The translations under genes were made by a program, and so were the position numbers. Under the pieces are notes generated by a model. It was given only the letters and a program-made list of their open reading frames with translations, searched no databases and was not told the DNA's origin. From the NCBI GenBank assembly GCA_944382875.1, contig CALWNQ010000007.1, forward strand, positions 58,755 through 122,754: a DNA stretch of 64,000 bases, read 5' to 3'. How positions within the stretch are numbered: position 1 is the stretch's first letter; each line of letters opens with the position of its first letter. Positions 38,828 through 46,569 of the stretch are shown here, piece by piece. The stretch comes from an uncultured Clostridia bacterium. GTDB lineage: Bacteria; Bacillota; Clostridia; Oscillospirales; Ruminococcaceae.

Positions 38828-38998
38828 GTGTGTGAAAAACAAACATGTGGAAATTGTAAGTATTTTCATCGGCATTATATTCGGTATGCAAGAGGAAGAT
38901 ATTCGCCATTGCTGTATAGCCATTGTATCAAACCAAGGTTGAAAAAGCGTTTTATCCATGACAAGGCATGCCAGTATTGGGAAGAAAAAACAAAATAA
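38828..38998 (+). CDS. 56-residue Cys/Tyr-rich putative zinc-binding protein
   Basis: GTG start at 38828 with AAAAGGAGA about 8 nt upstream, 57 codons, TAA at 38996-38998. The product has CGNCKYFHRHYIR (CxxC) and two later cysteines (YSHCIKPRLK, DKACQYWEE), a spacing suited to a single zinc site or two short knuckles, and is rich in Tyr, Arg and Lys. Good ribosome site, coding-like Cys spacing and an immediately following terminator support it as a real gene. Function not known. Confidence 0.72.
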   Translation: MCEKQTCGNCKYFHRHYIRYARGRYSPLLYSHCIKPRLKKRFIHDKACQYWEEKTK

Positions 38999-39001
38999 AA
39001 A

Positions 39002-39038
39002 AGCATCCTCCGCCATCCAAACAGCGGGGGATGTTTCT
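39002..39038. terminator. Bidirectional terminator between miniprotein and ECF gene
   Basis: CATCCTCCGC (39004-39013) pairs with GCGGGGGATG (39024-39033) with one wobble; T-rich on both exits. Confidence 0.82.
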
Positions 39039-39039
39039 G

Positions 39040-40314
39040 TTATAAGATATAGTTGGTAATGCAGTCGTACCAGTGGACATAGGTTTCACCGTTGATGGTC
39101 AGCCGCTGATTGTCCGGCAGTATTTCGGTCCAACGTTTTCCATACCGATGGAATGCCCAGTCGTCCCGATTAAACCGCCTCCAAAGAATGGTCCGGCCGT
39201 TCTGGTCCAAAAACTGTTCACCCACTACGCCGGAATTGTATGTTTCAATATCCATGACACAGACGGTATCATAGCTTTTGCCGTCAATTTTTACGGTATA
39301 CCGTCCCACAATGTCCAGCAGGAACTTTTTATCGCTGGTTTGAATTTCATTTCCATTCCGGCAGATATCGCCTTTTGGGGAGAGATTGGTTTCGTTCCCA
39401 CAATTATTTTCTCCAAACCCCCAATTTGGCAGAAAATTTTCTCCATCCAGAAATGTGATGTATCTCCGGATACCATTTTCTGTCCGCATGGCGGCCAGAT
39501 ACCGGCAGTGGGTATCTGTCAGCTGGGCGACAAAGGTATATTCAATGGTGTCCTGCTTTTTGGAACAATCCGATTCTTTCGCAATCAGTTCCACTCCTTC
39601 AATTCCATGCACTTCCGCTTTGCCGGTGACCTCCATATCATAAATGCGATCACATTTGCGGGAAGGCATATCATATATCCCCCAGGAAAGTTTTTCTCCC
39701 AGCTTTGGAACTAAAAACCATCCCATGAGTTCCTCCCATTTGACCGAAAACGGTTCCTTCTCAGACTTTTCAATGGTGTATTCCGGCAGAAATTCCGGCA
39801 GTTTTTTCATGGAAAACGCTCCTTTCGTTGCAGGTGAAAACGGATATTTTTCCCGAAAATGGGCTTTGGCTGTATGCAGACGGCTTTTGACTGTCCCTAA
39901 AGGAATTTGCAGGCGCCTGGCAATTTCGGCCTGGGAAAGCTCTCCAAAATAGGTAAGCCCCAAAATTTCCCGATCCCGCTTTTCCAAAAGCGCCAGAGTT
40001 TCCCGCACTGGGCTTGACTCCGCAAACCCCAACCTTCCGTAAACCAGATTTCCTTCCGGAAGGGAATCCAGTGGGATTTCCGAGCTTTTTGTCTTGCTCC
40101 GGTAATAATCCGCGCACTTGCTGCGGGCGATACTTAACATCCACGCCTTGAAACGCAGCGGGTCCCGCAGACCGCTGAATTTTTGAAAGGCAGTCAGAAA
40201 TACTTCCTGAAGGATATCTTCCGCATCGGCTTTTATCGGGATTTTGAAATATACAAAGCGTTCCACTGCATTCCGGCATCCCTGGAAAAGCTCTTCCCAT
40301 TTTTCGTTCTCCAT
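39040..40314 (-). CDS. ECF sigma factor fused to unknown C-terminal domain
   Basis: 424 residues. Residues 1-165 form a complete ECF sigma factor: region 2 (ADAEDILQEVFLTAFQKFSGL, RFKAWMLSIARSKCADYYR) and region 4 (LLEKRDREILGLTYFGELSQAEIARRLQIPLGTVKSRLHTAK). Residues 169-424 are a soluble domain without transmembrane helices that I do not recognise. Met169 is itself preceded by an ideal ribosome site (AAAGGAG, 39819-39825, 8-nt spacing), so the distal part (39040-39810, 256 residues) may also be made alone. No anti-sigma gene is adjacent. Confidence 0.85.
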   Translation of the reverse strand: MENEKWEELFQGCRNAVERFVYFKIPIKADAEDILQEVFLTAFQKFSGLRDPLRFKAWMLSIARSKCADYYRSKTKSSEIPLDSLPEGNLVYGRLGFAESSPVRETLALLEKRDREILGLTYFGELSQAEIARRLQIPLGTVKSRLHTAKAHFREKYPFSPATKGAFSMKKLPEFLPEYTIEKSEKEPFSVKWEELMGWFLVPKLGEKLSWGIYDMPSRKCDRIYDMEVTGKAEVHGIEGVELIAKESDCSKKQDTIEYTFVAQLTDTHCRYLAAMRTENGIRRYITFLDGENFLPNWGFGENNCGNETNLSPKGDICRNGNEIQTSDKKFLLDIVGRYTVKIDGKSYDTVCVMDIETYNSGVVGEQFLDQNGRTILWRRFNRDDWAFHRYGKRWTEILPDNQRLTINGETYVHWYDCITNYIL

Positions 40315-40401
40315 TGTTTCACCTCCATCCCTTTGTGATAGAAACCGGTTTCACCTTTATAGACGCGGAAGACATGAAAAAGGTTCATCAGGCGACAAAA
40401 A

Positions 40402-40430
40402 ATCCGCCCCGCAATTTCTGCGGGACGGAA
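40402..40430 (-). terminator. Terminator of the TIM-barrel isomerase gene
   Basis: A stem of about 11 bp, with a small bulge, formed by 40402-40413 and 40419-40429 around an ATTTC loop; minus-strand exit is TTTTTTG. Confidence 0.78.
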
Positions 40431-40447
40431 AAATACTGCCGGAACAA

Positions 40448-41362
40448 TCAGATGACAAACTGACGCATATAGTTGCGGCTTAAAAGCAGGGATTTCTTGA
40501 CTGCTTCGAGCGAGCCTTCAAAGGCTTTGTCTTCCACTTCAATGCAGGTGTAGCCATCATAGCCGATGTCGGTGAGCGCGGAAACGTATTTGCCCCAATC
40601 CACGTCGCCCAGGCCGGGGAGCTTGGGGGACATATACTGGAGGGGAGTTGCCATGATGCCGACGTCTGCGAGTTTTTCGGGGTACACCTTGATGTCTTTA
40701 TAGTGGACGTGGAAGATGCGGTCCTTGAACTCGTAAATGGGCTTGATATAGTCGATCTGCTGCCACACAAAGTGGGAAGGATCGTAGTTCAGACCAAAGT
40801 TTTTGCTGGGGATGATCTCGAACAGACGGCGCCAGATGGCCGGGGTGGTCATCAGGTTCTGTCCGCCGGGCCATTCGTCGTTGGTGAACAGCATGGGGCA
40901 GTTTTCAATGCCGATGCGGATGCCGTTTTCTTCGGCAAAAGCAATGATGTCGGGCCAGACCTTTTTGAAGAGCTCGATATTCTCTTCCACATTCTTCTTG
41001 GGATCGCGGCCGACAAAGGTGTTGACAGTGCCGATGCCCAGCAGTTTGGCTGCTTTGATCAGTTTTTTGATGTGCGCGATATAAACAGCGCGTTTTTCCT
41101 CATCGGGGTCCATGGTGTTGGGGTAGTAGGCAAGAGCGGAAATTTCCACGCCTTTTTTGGCGCAGTAGTCGTTGATGTAAGCGGCTTTGGCTTCATCCAC
41201 CTCGTCTACATTGATGTGAGTCACACCGGCATAGCGGCGTTCTGCCTTGCCTTTGGGCCAGCATGCGACTTCGACACATTCAAAGCCGTTTTCGGATGCA
41301 AAGTCGATCATTTCCTCAAAAGAGAGGTCGCCTAAAATTGCGCTGACAAAACCTAATTTCAT
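40448..41362 (-). CDS. Sugar phosphate isomerase/epimerase (xylose isomerase-like TIM barrel)
   Basis: 304 residues from the ATG at 41362 (AAAGGA upstream with long spacing; in-frame starts at 41404 and 41374 are less likely). AP-endonuclease-2 type TIM barrel: [34 protein letters not shown] at the start, metal-site acids in [22 protein letters not shown] and CIEVEDKAF, and His in [12 protein letters not shown]. Members include hydroxypyruvate isomerases and inosose dehydratases or sugar epimerases; the substrate here is not evident. An upstream perfect cre-consensus site suggests carbon-catabolite control. Confidence 0.82.
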   Translation of the reverse strand: MKLGFVSAILGDLSFEEMIDFASENGFECVEVACWPKGKAERRYAGVTHINVDEVDEAKAAYINDYCAKKGVEISALAYYPNTMDPDEEKRAVYIAHIKKLIKAAKLLGIGTVNTFVGRDPKKNVEENIELFKKVWPDIIAFAEENGIRIGIENCPMLFTNDEWPGGQNLMTTPAIWRRLFEIIPSKNFGLNYDPSHFVWQQIDYIKPIYEFKDRIFHVHYKDIKVYPEKLADVGIMATPLQYMSPKLPGLGDVDWGKYVSALTDIGYDGYTCIEVEDKAFEGSLEAVKKSLLLSRNYMRQFVI

Positions 41363-41421
41363 GGGAATCACCATTCCTTTCTGAATTTCAACCTGCGGGG
41401 ACAAATCCCCAGATTAGTTTC

Positions 41422-41450
41422 AGTATAGCAAATCCTGCTCCCTATTTCAA
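41422..41450 (-). promoter_or_regulatory. Promoter of the TIM-barrel isomerase gene
   Basis: Minus-strand -35 TTGAAA (41445-41450), 17-bp spacer, -10 TATACT (41422-41427). Confidence 0.78.
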
Positions 41451-41456
41451 TGCTAT

Positions 41457-41471
41457 TTGTAAACGATTACA
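41457..41471. promoter_or_regulatory. cre-like CcpA/LacI-family operator
   Basis: TTGTAAACGATTACA matches the WTGNAARCGNWWWCA cre consensus at every position. It sits 6 bp upstream of the -35 of the isomerase promoter, between that promoter and the divergent promoter at 41520, so it could activate the former or affect both. Confidence 0.72.
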
Positions 41472-41519
41472 GCTGTTCTTTTTTGTGCAGTTTTTTCAGC
41501 GGGCAGTTTCCGGTCACTC

Positions 41520-41548
41520 TTGACAAAATGTAAAGAAAACGTTACAAT
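41520..41548 (+). promoter_or_regulatory. Promoter of the XRE-HAD-GNAT-mutY run
   Basis: -35 TTGACA (41520-41525), 17-bp spacer, -10 TACAAT (41543-41548). Confidence 0.87.
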
Positions 41549-41593
41549 ATGACGGAATGTATCCTTCCTAATTTGAAAGGAGATTTACCTGCC

Positions 41594-41803
41594 ATGATGG
41601 TCAATCGGATCAAAGAGCTGCGGACAGAGCGCGGCTGGACGCAGGAAGAACTGGCACAGAAGGTGGGGGTTTCCCGGCAGGCAGTGATTTCCATTGAAAA
41701 ATACCGGTACATGCCGTCACTCGAACTGGCGTTTCAGTTGGCGAAAGTGTTTGAGCTTTCGGTTCACGATATTTTTGCACAAAAGGAGGCGGCGGAATGT
41801 TGA
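41594..41803 (+). CDS. Small XRE-family regulator
   Basis: 69 residues from ATG 41594 (AAAGGAG 11 nt upstream; ATG 41597 is equally possible). Single HTH domain: NRIKELRTERGWTQEELAQKVGVSRQAVISIEKYRYMPSLELAFQLAKVF, of the short YgzD-like class often linked to membrane or stress modules. It overlaps the HAD gene by 7 bp, so it is the first gene of the run. Target unknown. Confidence 0.88.
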   Translation: MMVNRIKELRTERGWTQEELAQKVGVSRQAVISIEKYRYMPSLELAFQLAKVFELSVHDIFAQKEAAEC

Positions 41804-42447
41804 CTGGAATCCGGTGGCTCTTTTTTGATATTGGGTCTACTCTTGTGGATGAATCGAAGGCATATGTCCGCCGTGTCCGGGAAACTGTTGCGGGAAGCGA
41901 TATTTCCCAAGAACAGTTTTATGAGGAGATGCTTGATTTTTACCGGCAAAATAAAAAAGGAGATTTAGAAACAGCCAGAAAATACGGGCTTTCTGTTGCG
42001 CCATGGCATAGTGAAGAAGAGGTCCTTTATCCGGATGCGTTGTCCTGCCTGCAAAAACTATGCAGTTCCTATTCAATCGGTGTGATTGCCAATCAGCTGC
42101 CGGGAACTGCGGCCAGAATGGAAAATATGGGACTTTCTTCCTATTTGAACCTGATCGTTTCTTCGGCAGAGGAAGGGGTGGCAAAGCCGGACCCCAAAAT
42201 TTTTCAAATTGCGCTGAATCGGACCGGATGCCTGCCGGAGCAGGCTGTTATGATCGGCGACAGGCTGGATAACGACATTGTACCCGCAAAGCGGCTCGGA
42301 ATGAAAACCGTTTGGATCAAGCAGGGATTTGGCGGGCTTTCTTCTATCCGATCGCCGGAAGAAGAGCCTGATTTTACTGTTGCAAATCTTTCGGAACTCT
42401 GTTCCATTTTCTTGCCAAAACAGGAGGACCTTTATGAAAATGATTAG
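41797..42447 (+). CDS. HAD-superfamily hydrolase
   Basis: 216 residues. Motif I FFDIGSTLVD (nucleophile Asp; the second Asp of DxD is Gly, as in dehalogenase-like or atypical members), the Lys of motif III in EGVAKPDPKIF, motif IV MIGDRLDNDI, and an alpha-helical cap in between. The DxG form of motif I means phosphatase activity is uncertain. Overlaps XRE upstream and the GNAT gene downstream by 14 bp. Confidence 0.85.
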   Translation: MLTGIRWLFFDIGSTLVDESKAYVRRVRETVAGSDISQEQFYEEMLDFYRQNKKGDLETARKYGLSVAPWHSEEEVLYPDALSCLQKLCSSYSIGVIANQLPGTAARMENMGLSSYLNLIVSSAEEGVAKPDPKIFQIALNRTGCLPEQAVMIGDRLDNDIVPAKRLGMKTVWIKQGFGGLSSIRSPEEEPDFTVANLSELCSIFLPKQEDLYEND

Positions 42448-43267
42448 AAAACAGCTTGGCTTTTCACAGTCAGTATCGCAAGTTTTTCGTCTGGAAGATC
42501 CAACTACTGTTAATAACTGGACGTTGTTTGCTGATTGGCAGGAAACATTGATTTGGTCCGCTTTACAGGGGATTATGGGGGAAGTATATGTTGATCGGCT
42601 GGATGCGCCGGAATCCGCGTGTGTTATTATAGGTGATTTTGCTTTTTTGGATGGGAAGGTTTGTGAAAAACTTGTATCAGATTTGCTGGAAACACGCGAA
42701 TTTCTGATAGTGGTTTGCCGAGATAAATTGTGGGAAGAATGTATTCGTAAGGTTTATCCGGACACACAGGAGATTACAAGATATGCTTTCCATAAGAATC
42801 CGGATATTTTTGATCGGAAGAAACTTTGTGAATTTGCAGAACGGGTGCCAGAAGGATATGTTATCAGGCAGATTGATGCTGCACTATTTAGTCAGATACA
42901 GAATATAGACTGGTGCCGGGACTTTTGTTCCCAGTTTTCAGATTATGAGCAATACCGGAAGCTGGGGGGAGGCTTTGTTGCTTTATATCAGGGAAAAGTG
43001 GTGGCAGGTGCATCTTCCTACACTGCCTATCGTGAGGGAATTGAAATTGAAATCGATACACGGGAGGATCATCGGAGGAAGGGGCTCGCACTTTGCTGTG
43101 CCGCCAGACTGATTTTATTCTGTTTGGATCGCGGGCTGTATCCCAGCTGGGATGCAGCTAATCAGATATCGATGGCATTGGCGCAAAAGCTTGGATACCA
43201 TTACGCTGGAGAATACCAGGCATGGCTGATTCAGGCGCATCAGGAGGCTCCCCATGCAATCTCTTAA
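42434..43267 (+). CDS. GNAT-family acetyltransferase
   Basis: 277 residues from ATG 42434 with AGGAGG 7 nt upstream. The C-terminal GNAT core is visible in GGGFVALYQGKVVAGASSY ... EIEIDTREDHRRKGLALCCAARLILFCLDRGLYPSWDAAN, the pattern of GNAT_acetyltr_2-type proteins; the N-terminal 150 residues are a variable substrate domain. The gene is visibly AT-richer than mutY next to it, possibly acquired. Overlaps neighbours at both ends. Confidence 0.82.
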   Translation: MKMIRKQLGFSQSVSQVFRLEDPTTVNNWTLFADWQETLIWSALQGIMGEVYVDRLDAPESACVIIGDFAFLDGKVCEKLVSDLLETREFLIVVCRDKLWEECIRKVYPDTQEITRYAFHKNPDIFDRKKLCEFAERVPEGYVIRQIDAALFSQIQNIDWCRDFCSQFSDYEQYRKLGGGFVALYQGKVVAGASSYTAYREGIEIEIDTREDHRRKGLALCCAARLILFCLDRGLYPSWDAANQISMALAQKLGYHYAGEYQAWLIQAHQEAPHAIS

Positions 43268-44369
43268 TGAACTGTTCGGTCTTTCGATTTCGGAAGCGGA
43301 AATTTTTCAACTGGCTGAGAAGGTGCCGGAACCGTTGGTCGGTTGGTACCGTGAAAACGCGCGGGTTCTGCCGTGGCGGGAAAATCCCACGCCCTACCGG
43401 GTGTGGATTTCGGAAGTCATGCTCCAGCAGACACGGGTGGAAGCGGTCAAACCATACTATCATCGTTTTCTGGCTGCTCTGCCCGATATCCCCGCACTGG
43501 CTGCCGTGCCGGAAGAGCAGTTGATGAAGCTCTGGGAGGGACTCGGCTATTACAGCCGTGCCCGCAACCTTCAAAAGGCCGCCCGGCAGATGATGGCAGA
43601 ATATGGCGGGCAGATGCCGGCGGATTATAACAGTCTGCTGAAACTTTCCGGTTTTGGAGAATATACCGCCGGGGCAGTGGCGTCGATTGCGTTTGGAATC
43701 CCGGTTCCGGCGGTGGACGGCAATGTTCTGCGGGTGTTTTCGCGGCTGCTTGCATCTGGAAGTGACATCATGGCACCTGCTGTCCGCAAAGGCTACCGGC
43801 GGCTTCTGCTGGAAACCATGCCAAAGGATTTTCCCGGCGACTACAACCAGGCGCTGATGGAGCTTGGTGCTACCATCTGTGCGCCAAACGGCCCGCCCGA
43901 CTGCGGCGCTTGCCCGCTTTCTTCTTTCTGCCGGGGATATGCGGCGGGAAATCCGACCGCTTTCCCGGTAAAAGCGCCCAAGAAAGAACGGCGGCTGGAA
44001 GAAAAAACGGTGTTTGTTATTCTGTCGCCGGAAGGAGTTCTACTCCGCAGGCGGCCGAAGCAGGGATTGCTGGCAGGGCTTTGGGAATTTCCGTGGATAG
44101 AGGGATTCCTCTCCCAGCCAGAAGTTTCCGCCTGTCTGGAGCAGTGGGGGATTGCGGCGGAAAAATTCCGCACTCTTCGCCCGGCAAAACATATCTTTTC
44201 TCATATTGAGTGGCGGATGAATGGGATTGCGGTTCTATGCGAAAAAATCCTCCCGCCGGAGGGCATGACGCTCTGTCGGTGGGAGGATCTGGAAACGGAT
44301 TACGCCGTACCGAGCGCCTTTGCGGCGTTCAAAAAGGCGGTGCTGGAATGTCAGGAGGAATGGAAATGA
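43254..44369 (+). CDS. mutY: A/G-specific adenine DNA glycosylase MutY
   Basis: 371 residues. Catalytic Glu region WISEVMLQQTRVEAV, helix-hairpin-helix LLKLSGFGEYTAGAVAS, catalytic Asp in VPAVDGNVLRV, four cysteines of the [4Fe-4S] cluster (ICAPNGPPDCGACPLSSFC, Cx6Cx2Cx5C), and a C-terminal NUDIX-like 8-oxoG recognition domain. Removes adenine opposite 8-oxoguanine. It overlaps the GNAT gene upstream by 14 bp and the next gene by ATGA. Confidence 0.97.
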   Translation: MQSLNELFGLSISEAEIFQLAEKVPEPLVGWYRENARVLPWRENPTPYRVWISEVMLQQTRVEAVKPYYHRFLAALPDIPALAAVPEEQLMKLWEGLGYYSRARNLQKAARQMMAEYGGQMPADYNSLLKLSGFGEYTAGAVASIAFGIPVPAVDGNVLRVFSRLLASGSDIMAPAVRKGYRRLLLETMPKDFPGDYNQALMELGATICAPNGPPDCGACPLSSFCRGYAAGNPTAFPVKAPKKERRLEEKTVFVILSPEGVLLRRRPKQGLLAGLWEFPWIEGFLSQPEVSACLEQWGIAAEKFRTLRPAKHIFSHIEWRMNGIAVLCEKILPPEGMTLCRWEDLETDYAVPSAFAAFKKAVLECQEEWK

Positions 44370-44929
44370 ATGAGGAATTTTTACGGGAAATCCGGGAGCA
44401 GACGAAAACTGCTTTCGCGGAATTGCTGACAGCGGCCAAACTGAAACCCGGTGATATTGTGGTCGTGGGATGCAGTTCCAGCGAGATTGTGGGGGAAAAA
44501 ATCGGCACCTGTTCCAGCATGGAAGCGGCCGAAGCTGTTTTTGGCGTCCTGCGGGAAATGACCGCCGAGCGGAAGTTGTTTCTGGCGGCACAGTGCTGTG
44601 AGCATTTGAACCGGGCGCTGGTTGTAGAAGAGGCTTGTGCCGAAAAATACGGGCTCCAGCAGGTCAATGCCGTCCCGTGGGCACACGGCGGCGGCGCGAT
44701 GGGGACGACCGCCTATCAGAAATTTGAACATCCGGTGCTGGTCAGCCATATCAAAGCGGCGGCCGGTTTGGATATCGGGGGGACGCTCATCGGAATGCAC
44801 CTCCGGGAAGTGGCGGTGCCGTTCCGCGCCAGCATCAACCATATCGGCAGCGCAATCCTGCTGATGGCGCGCACCCGTCCGCCCTTTGTCGGCGGGGAGC
44901 GGGCACATTATGACGAGGATTTGCTGTAA
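44366..44929 (+). CDS. TIGR01440/DUF436 family protein
   Basis: 187 residues from ATG 44366; AGGAGG at 44353-44358 gives 7-nt spacing to this codon and rules out the ATG at 44348. Conserved family blocks: IVVVGCSSSEIVGEKIGTCSS, LAAQCCEHLNRALVVE, VPWAHGGGAMGTTAY and LIGMHLREVAVPFR. Widespread in Firmicutes, function unsettled (YwlG-like). It overlaps mutY by 4 bp and meets the convergent rlmA gene with a 22-bp overlap. Confidence 0.88.
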   Translation: MNEEFLREIREQTKTAFAELLTAAKLKPGDIVVVGCSSSEIVGEKIGTCSSMEAAEAVFGVLREMTAERKLFLAAQCCEHLNRALVVEEACAEKYGLQQVNAVPWAHGGGAMGTTAYQKFEHPVLVSHIKAAAGLDIGGTLIGMHLREVAVPFRASINHIGSAILLMARTRPPFVGGERAHYDEDLL

Positions 44930-45741
44930 AGGAGAATTTCAAAGGCAATCCGGGTTTTGAGCTCGGTGAGGGCGCGGAGCCGCCGGTCGGATTCCACGCT
45001 GCTTTTATAGGCATACGGCGTCATGCCGAACAGATTTTGAATATCGGTGGGATTGGGAAGAAAAATTTCCGATTCCACCGTTTTCCGTTCCAGGAACTGG
45101 AAGCCTTCCAGGGCGCAGTCTTTTACCTCATTCCGGTAAGGCTGATCGTACAGTGCTTCTTTCAGCTCCCAGAGATGCATTTCGCCGGGAATGACCATCA
45201 GAAATTTGCCGCCCGGTTTAAGAACACGCCGGAATTCCTCCCCGGCATAGGGGGCAAACAGGCTGGTGACCAGATCGCAGCTTTCCTCTGCAAGCGGGAG
45301 CCGGAAAACACTCGCCGCCGCACACTCTGCTGATTTGCAGCGCCGGGCGCACTTGTCGGCCGCGAATTTGGAGATGTCTACCGCAAACAGTTCCGGGGTA
45401 CAGCCAGCCTGTTCCAGCGCTTTCTGCATGGCGTCGGTGTAGTAGCCTTCACCGCAGCCGGCATCCAAGACTACTGGCTGCGGAATGTTGCAGATTGCTT
45501 CGGCTGCTGTTTGGGAAAAAGCGGCAGCCAGCGGCGCATAATACCCTTTTTCGAGAAAATCGCGCCGAGCGTTGACCATCCCCTTGTTATCGCCGGGAAT
45601 TTTGGCGTGTTTTTCATTGACCAGCAGGAGGTTTACATATCCGCTTTTTCCGCGGTCAAAGGTGTGACGGTTTTCGCAGCGGAGCGAATTGCCGTCAGGT
45701 AGAAGCGGTTTTCCGCAAAGGGGGCAAATCCAGTTTGTCAT
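44908..45741 (-). CDS. 23S rRNA (guanine-N1)-methyltransferase RlmA-type
   Basis: 277 residues. N-terminal zinc finger WICPLCGKPL ... CENRHTFDRGKSGYVNLL (three Cys and one His), the SAM motif VVLDAGCGEGYYTDAM, and FRRVLKPGGKFLMVIPG. Matches RlmA(I)/RlmA(II) enzymes that methylate G745 or G748 of 23S rRNA; which one cannot be told by eye. Convergent 22-bp overlap with the TIGR01440 gene. Confidence 0.9.
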   Translation of the reverse strand: MTNWICPLCGKPLLPDGNSLRCENRHTFDRGKSGYVNLLLVNEKHAKIPGDNKGMVNARRDFLEKGYYAPLAAAFSQTAAEAICNIPQPVVLDAGCGEGYYTDAMQKALEQAGCTPELFAVDISKFAADKCARRCKSAECAAASVFRLPLAEESCDLVTSLFAPYAGEEFRRVLKPGGKFLMVIPGEMHLWELKEALYDQPYRNEVKDCALEGFQFLERKTVESEIFLPNPTDIQNLFGMTPYAYKSSVESDRRLRALTELKTRIAFEILLYSKSSS

Positions 45742-45908
45742 ATTCCATTCCTCCGTTTGAAACAGTAGTTTTATTATAACACAAATTCCGCCAAATGGGT
45801 AAGTTCCTTATTTATTGAGGAATGTGACTTTTTATAATCAAATAGATGGGATTTTAAAGCGAAATACGCAAAATATTCTTTAAAAACCATATTTTACAGA
45901 AAAATATC

Positions 45909-45937
45909 TTGCAATTCTCCGCTTCGTGTGCTATAAT
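45909..45937 (+). promoter_or_regulatory. Promoter of the cupin regulator-acyl-CoA ligase operon
   Basis: -35 TTGCAA (45909-45914), 17-bp spacer, -10 TATAAT (45932-45937). The 45742-45985 intergenic DNA is AT-rich and shows nothing else. Confidence 0.82.
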
Positions 45938-45985
45938 AAACGGAAAACCCCATTCGGTGGAAATCTTGCAGAAAGGAACGTCGCC

Positions 45986-46537
45986 ATGAACAACGAATTT
46001 AAAGAAATTGCCGCCCGTATCCGGGAACTACGAGAGGCTTGCGGCTATACCCAGGAGGAAATGGCCGGTTTTGTCAAAGCAGACCCGGAAACTTATGCCA
46101 GCTATGAGCGCAGCGGCGAAAATATCCCCATTAGTGTCATTTACGAAATCGCCAACCGGTGCGGAGTCGATTTTACGGAGATCATGACCGGCGTCCGGGC
46201 GAAACTCGATACCTATCACATCGTCCGCAGGGGCGAAGGCCGGAGCGTTTCCCGTTATCCCGGCTATCGGTTTGAGGATTTGGCTTTCCGCTACAACAAA
46301 AAAATTATGCAGCCTTTGCTGGTTACCTTGGAACCCTCGGATGAACCTGCCGCTTTGGTTACCCACTCCGGACAGGAATTTAACCTGGTTCTGGAAGGCT
46401 CTATCGCGGTCGTATTTGACGATAAAGAACTGGTACTGACCGCCGGAGACTCAATCTATTTTAATCCTACTCATCCGCACGGACAGCGTTGTGTCGGCAC
46501 AGTAAAGGCACGCTTTCTTACCGTGATCGCAGAATAA
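45986..46537 (+). CDS. XRE-family regulator with cupin domain
   Basis: 183 residues from ATG 45986 (GAAAGGA upstream). HTH at about 7-60 (IRELREACGYTQEEMAGFVKADPETYASYERSGENIPISVIYEIANR) and a C-terminal cupin (about 110-180: VTHSGQEFNLVLEGSIAVVFDDKELVLTAGDSIYFNPTHPHGQRC). Commonly paired with acyl-CoA ligase genes, as here (32 bp gap), suggesting control of fatty or aromatic acid activation. Confidence 0.92.
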   Translation: MNNEFKEIAARIRELREACGYTQEEMAGFVKADPETYASYERSGENIPISVIYEIANRCGVDFTEIMTGVRAKLDTYHIVRRGEGRSVSRYPGYRFEDLAFRYNKKIMQPLLVTLEPSDEPAALVTHSGQEFNLVLEGSIAVVFDDKELVLTAGDSIYFNPTHPHGQRCVGTVKARFLTVIAE

Positions 46538-46569
46538 CCCCATATTCCAGCAAAGGAGATTGTTACATC

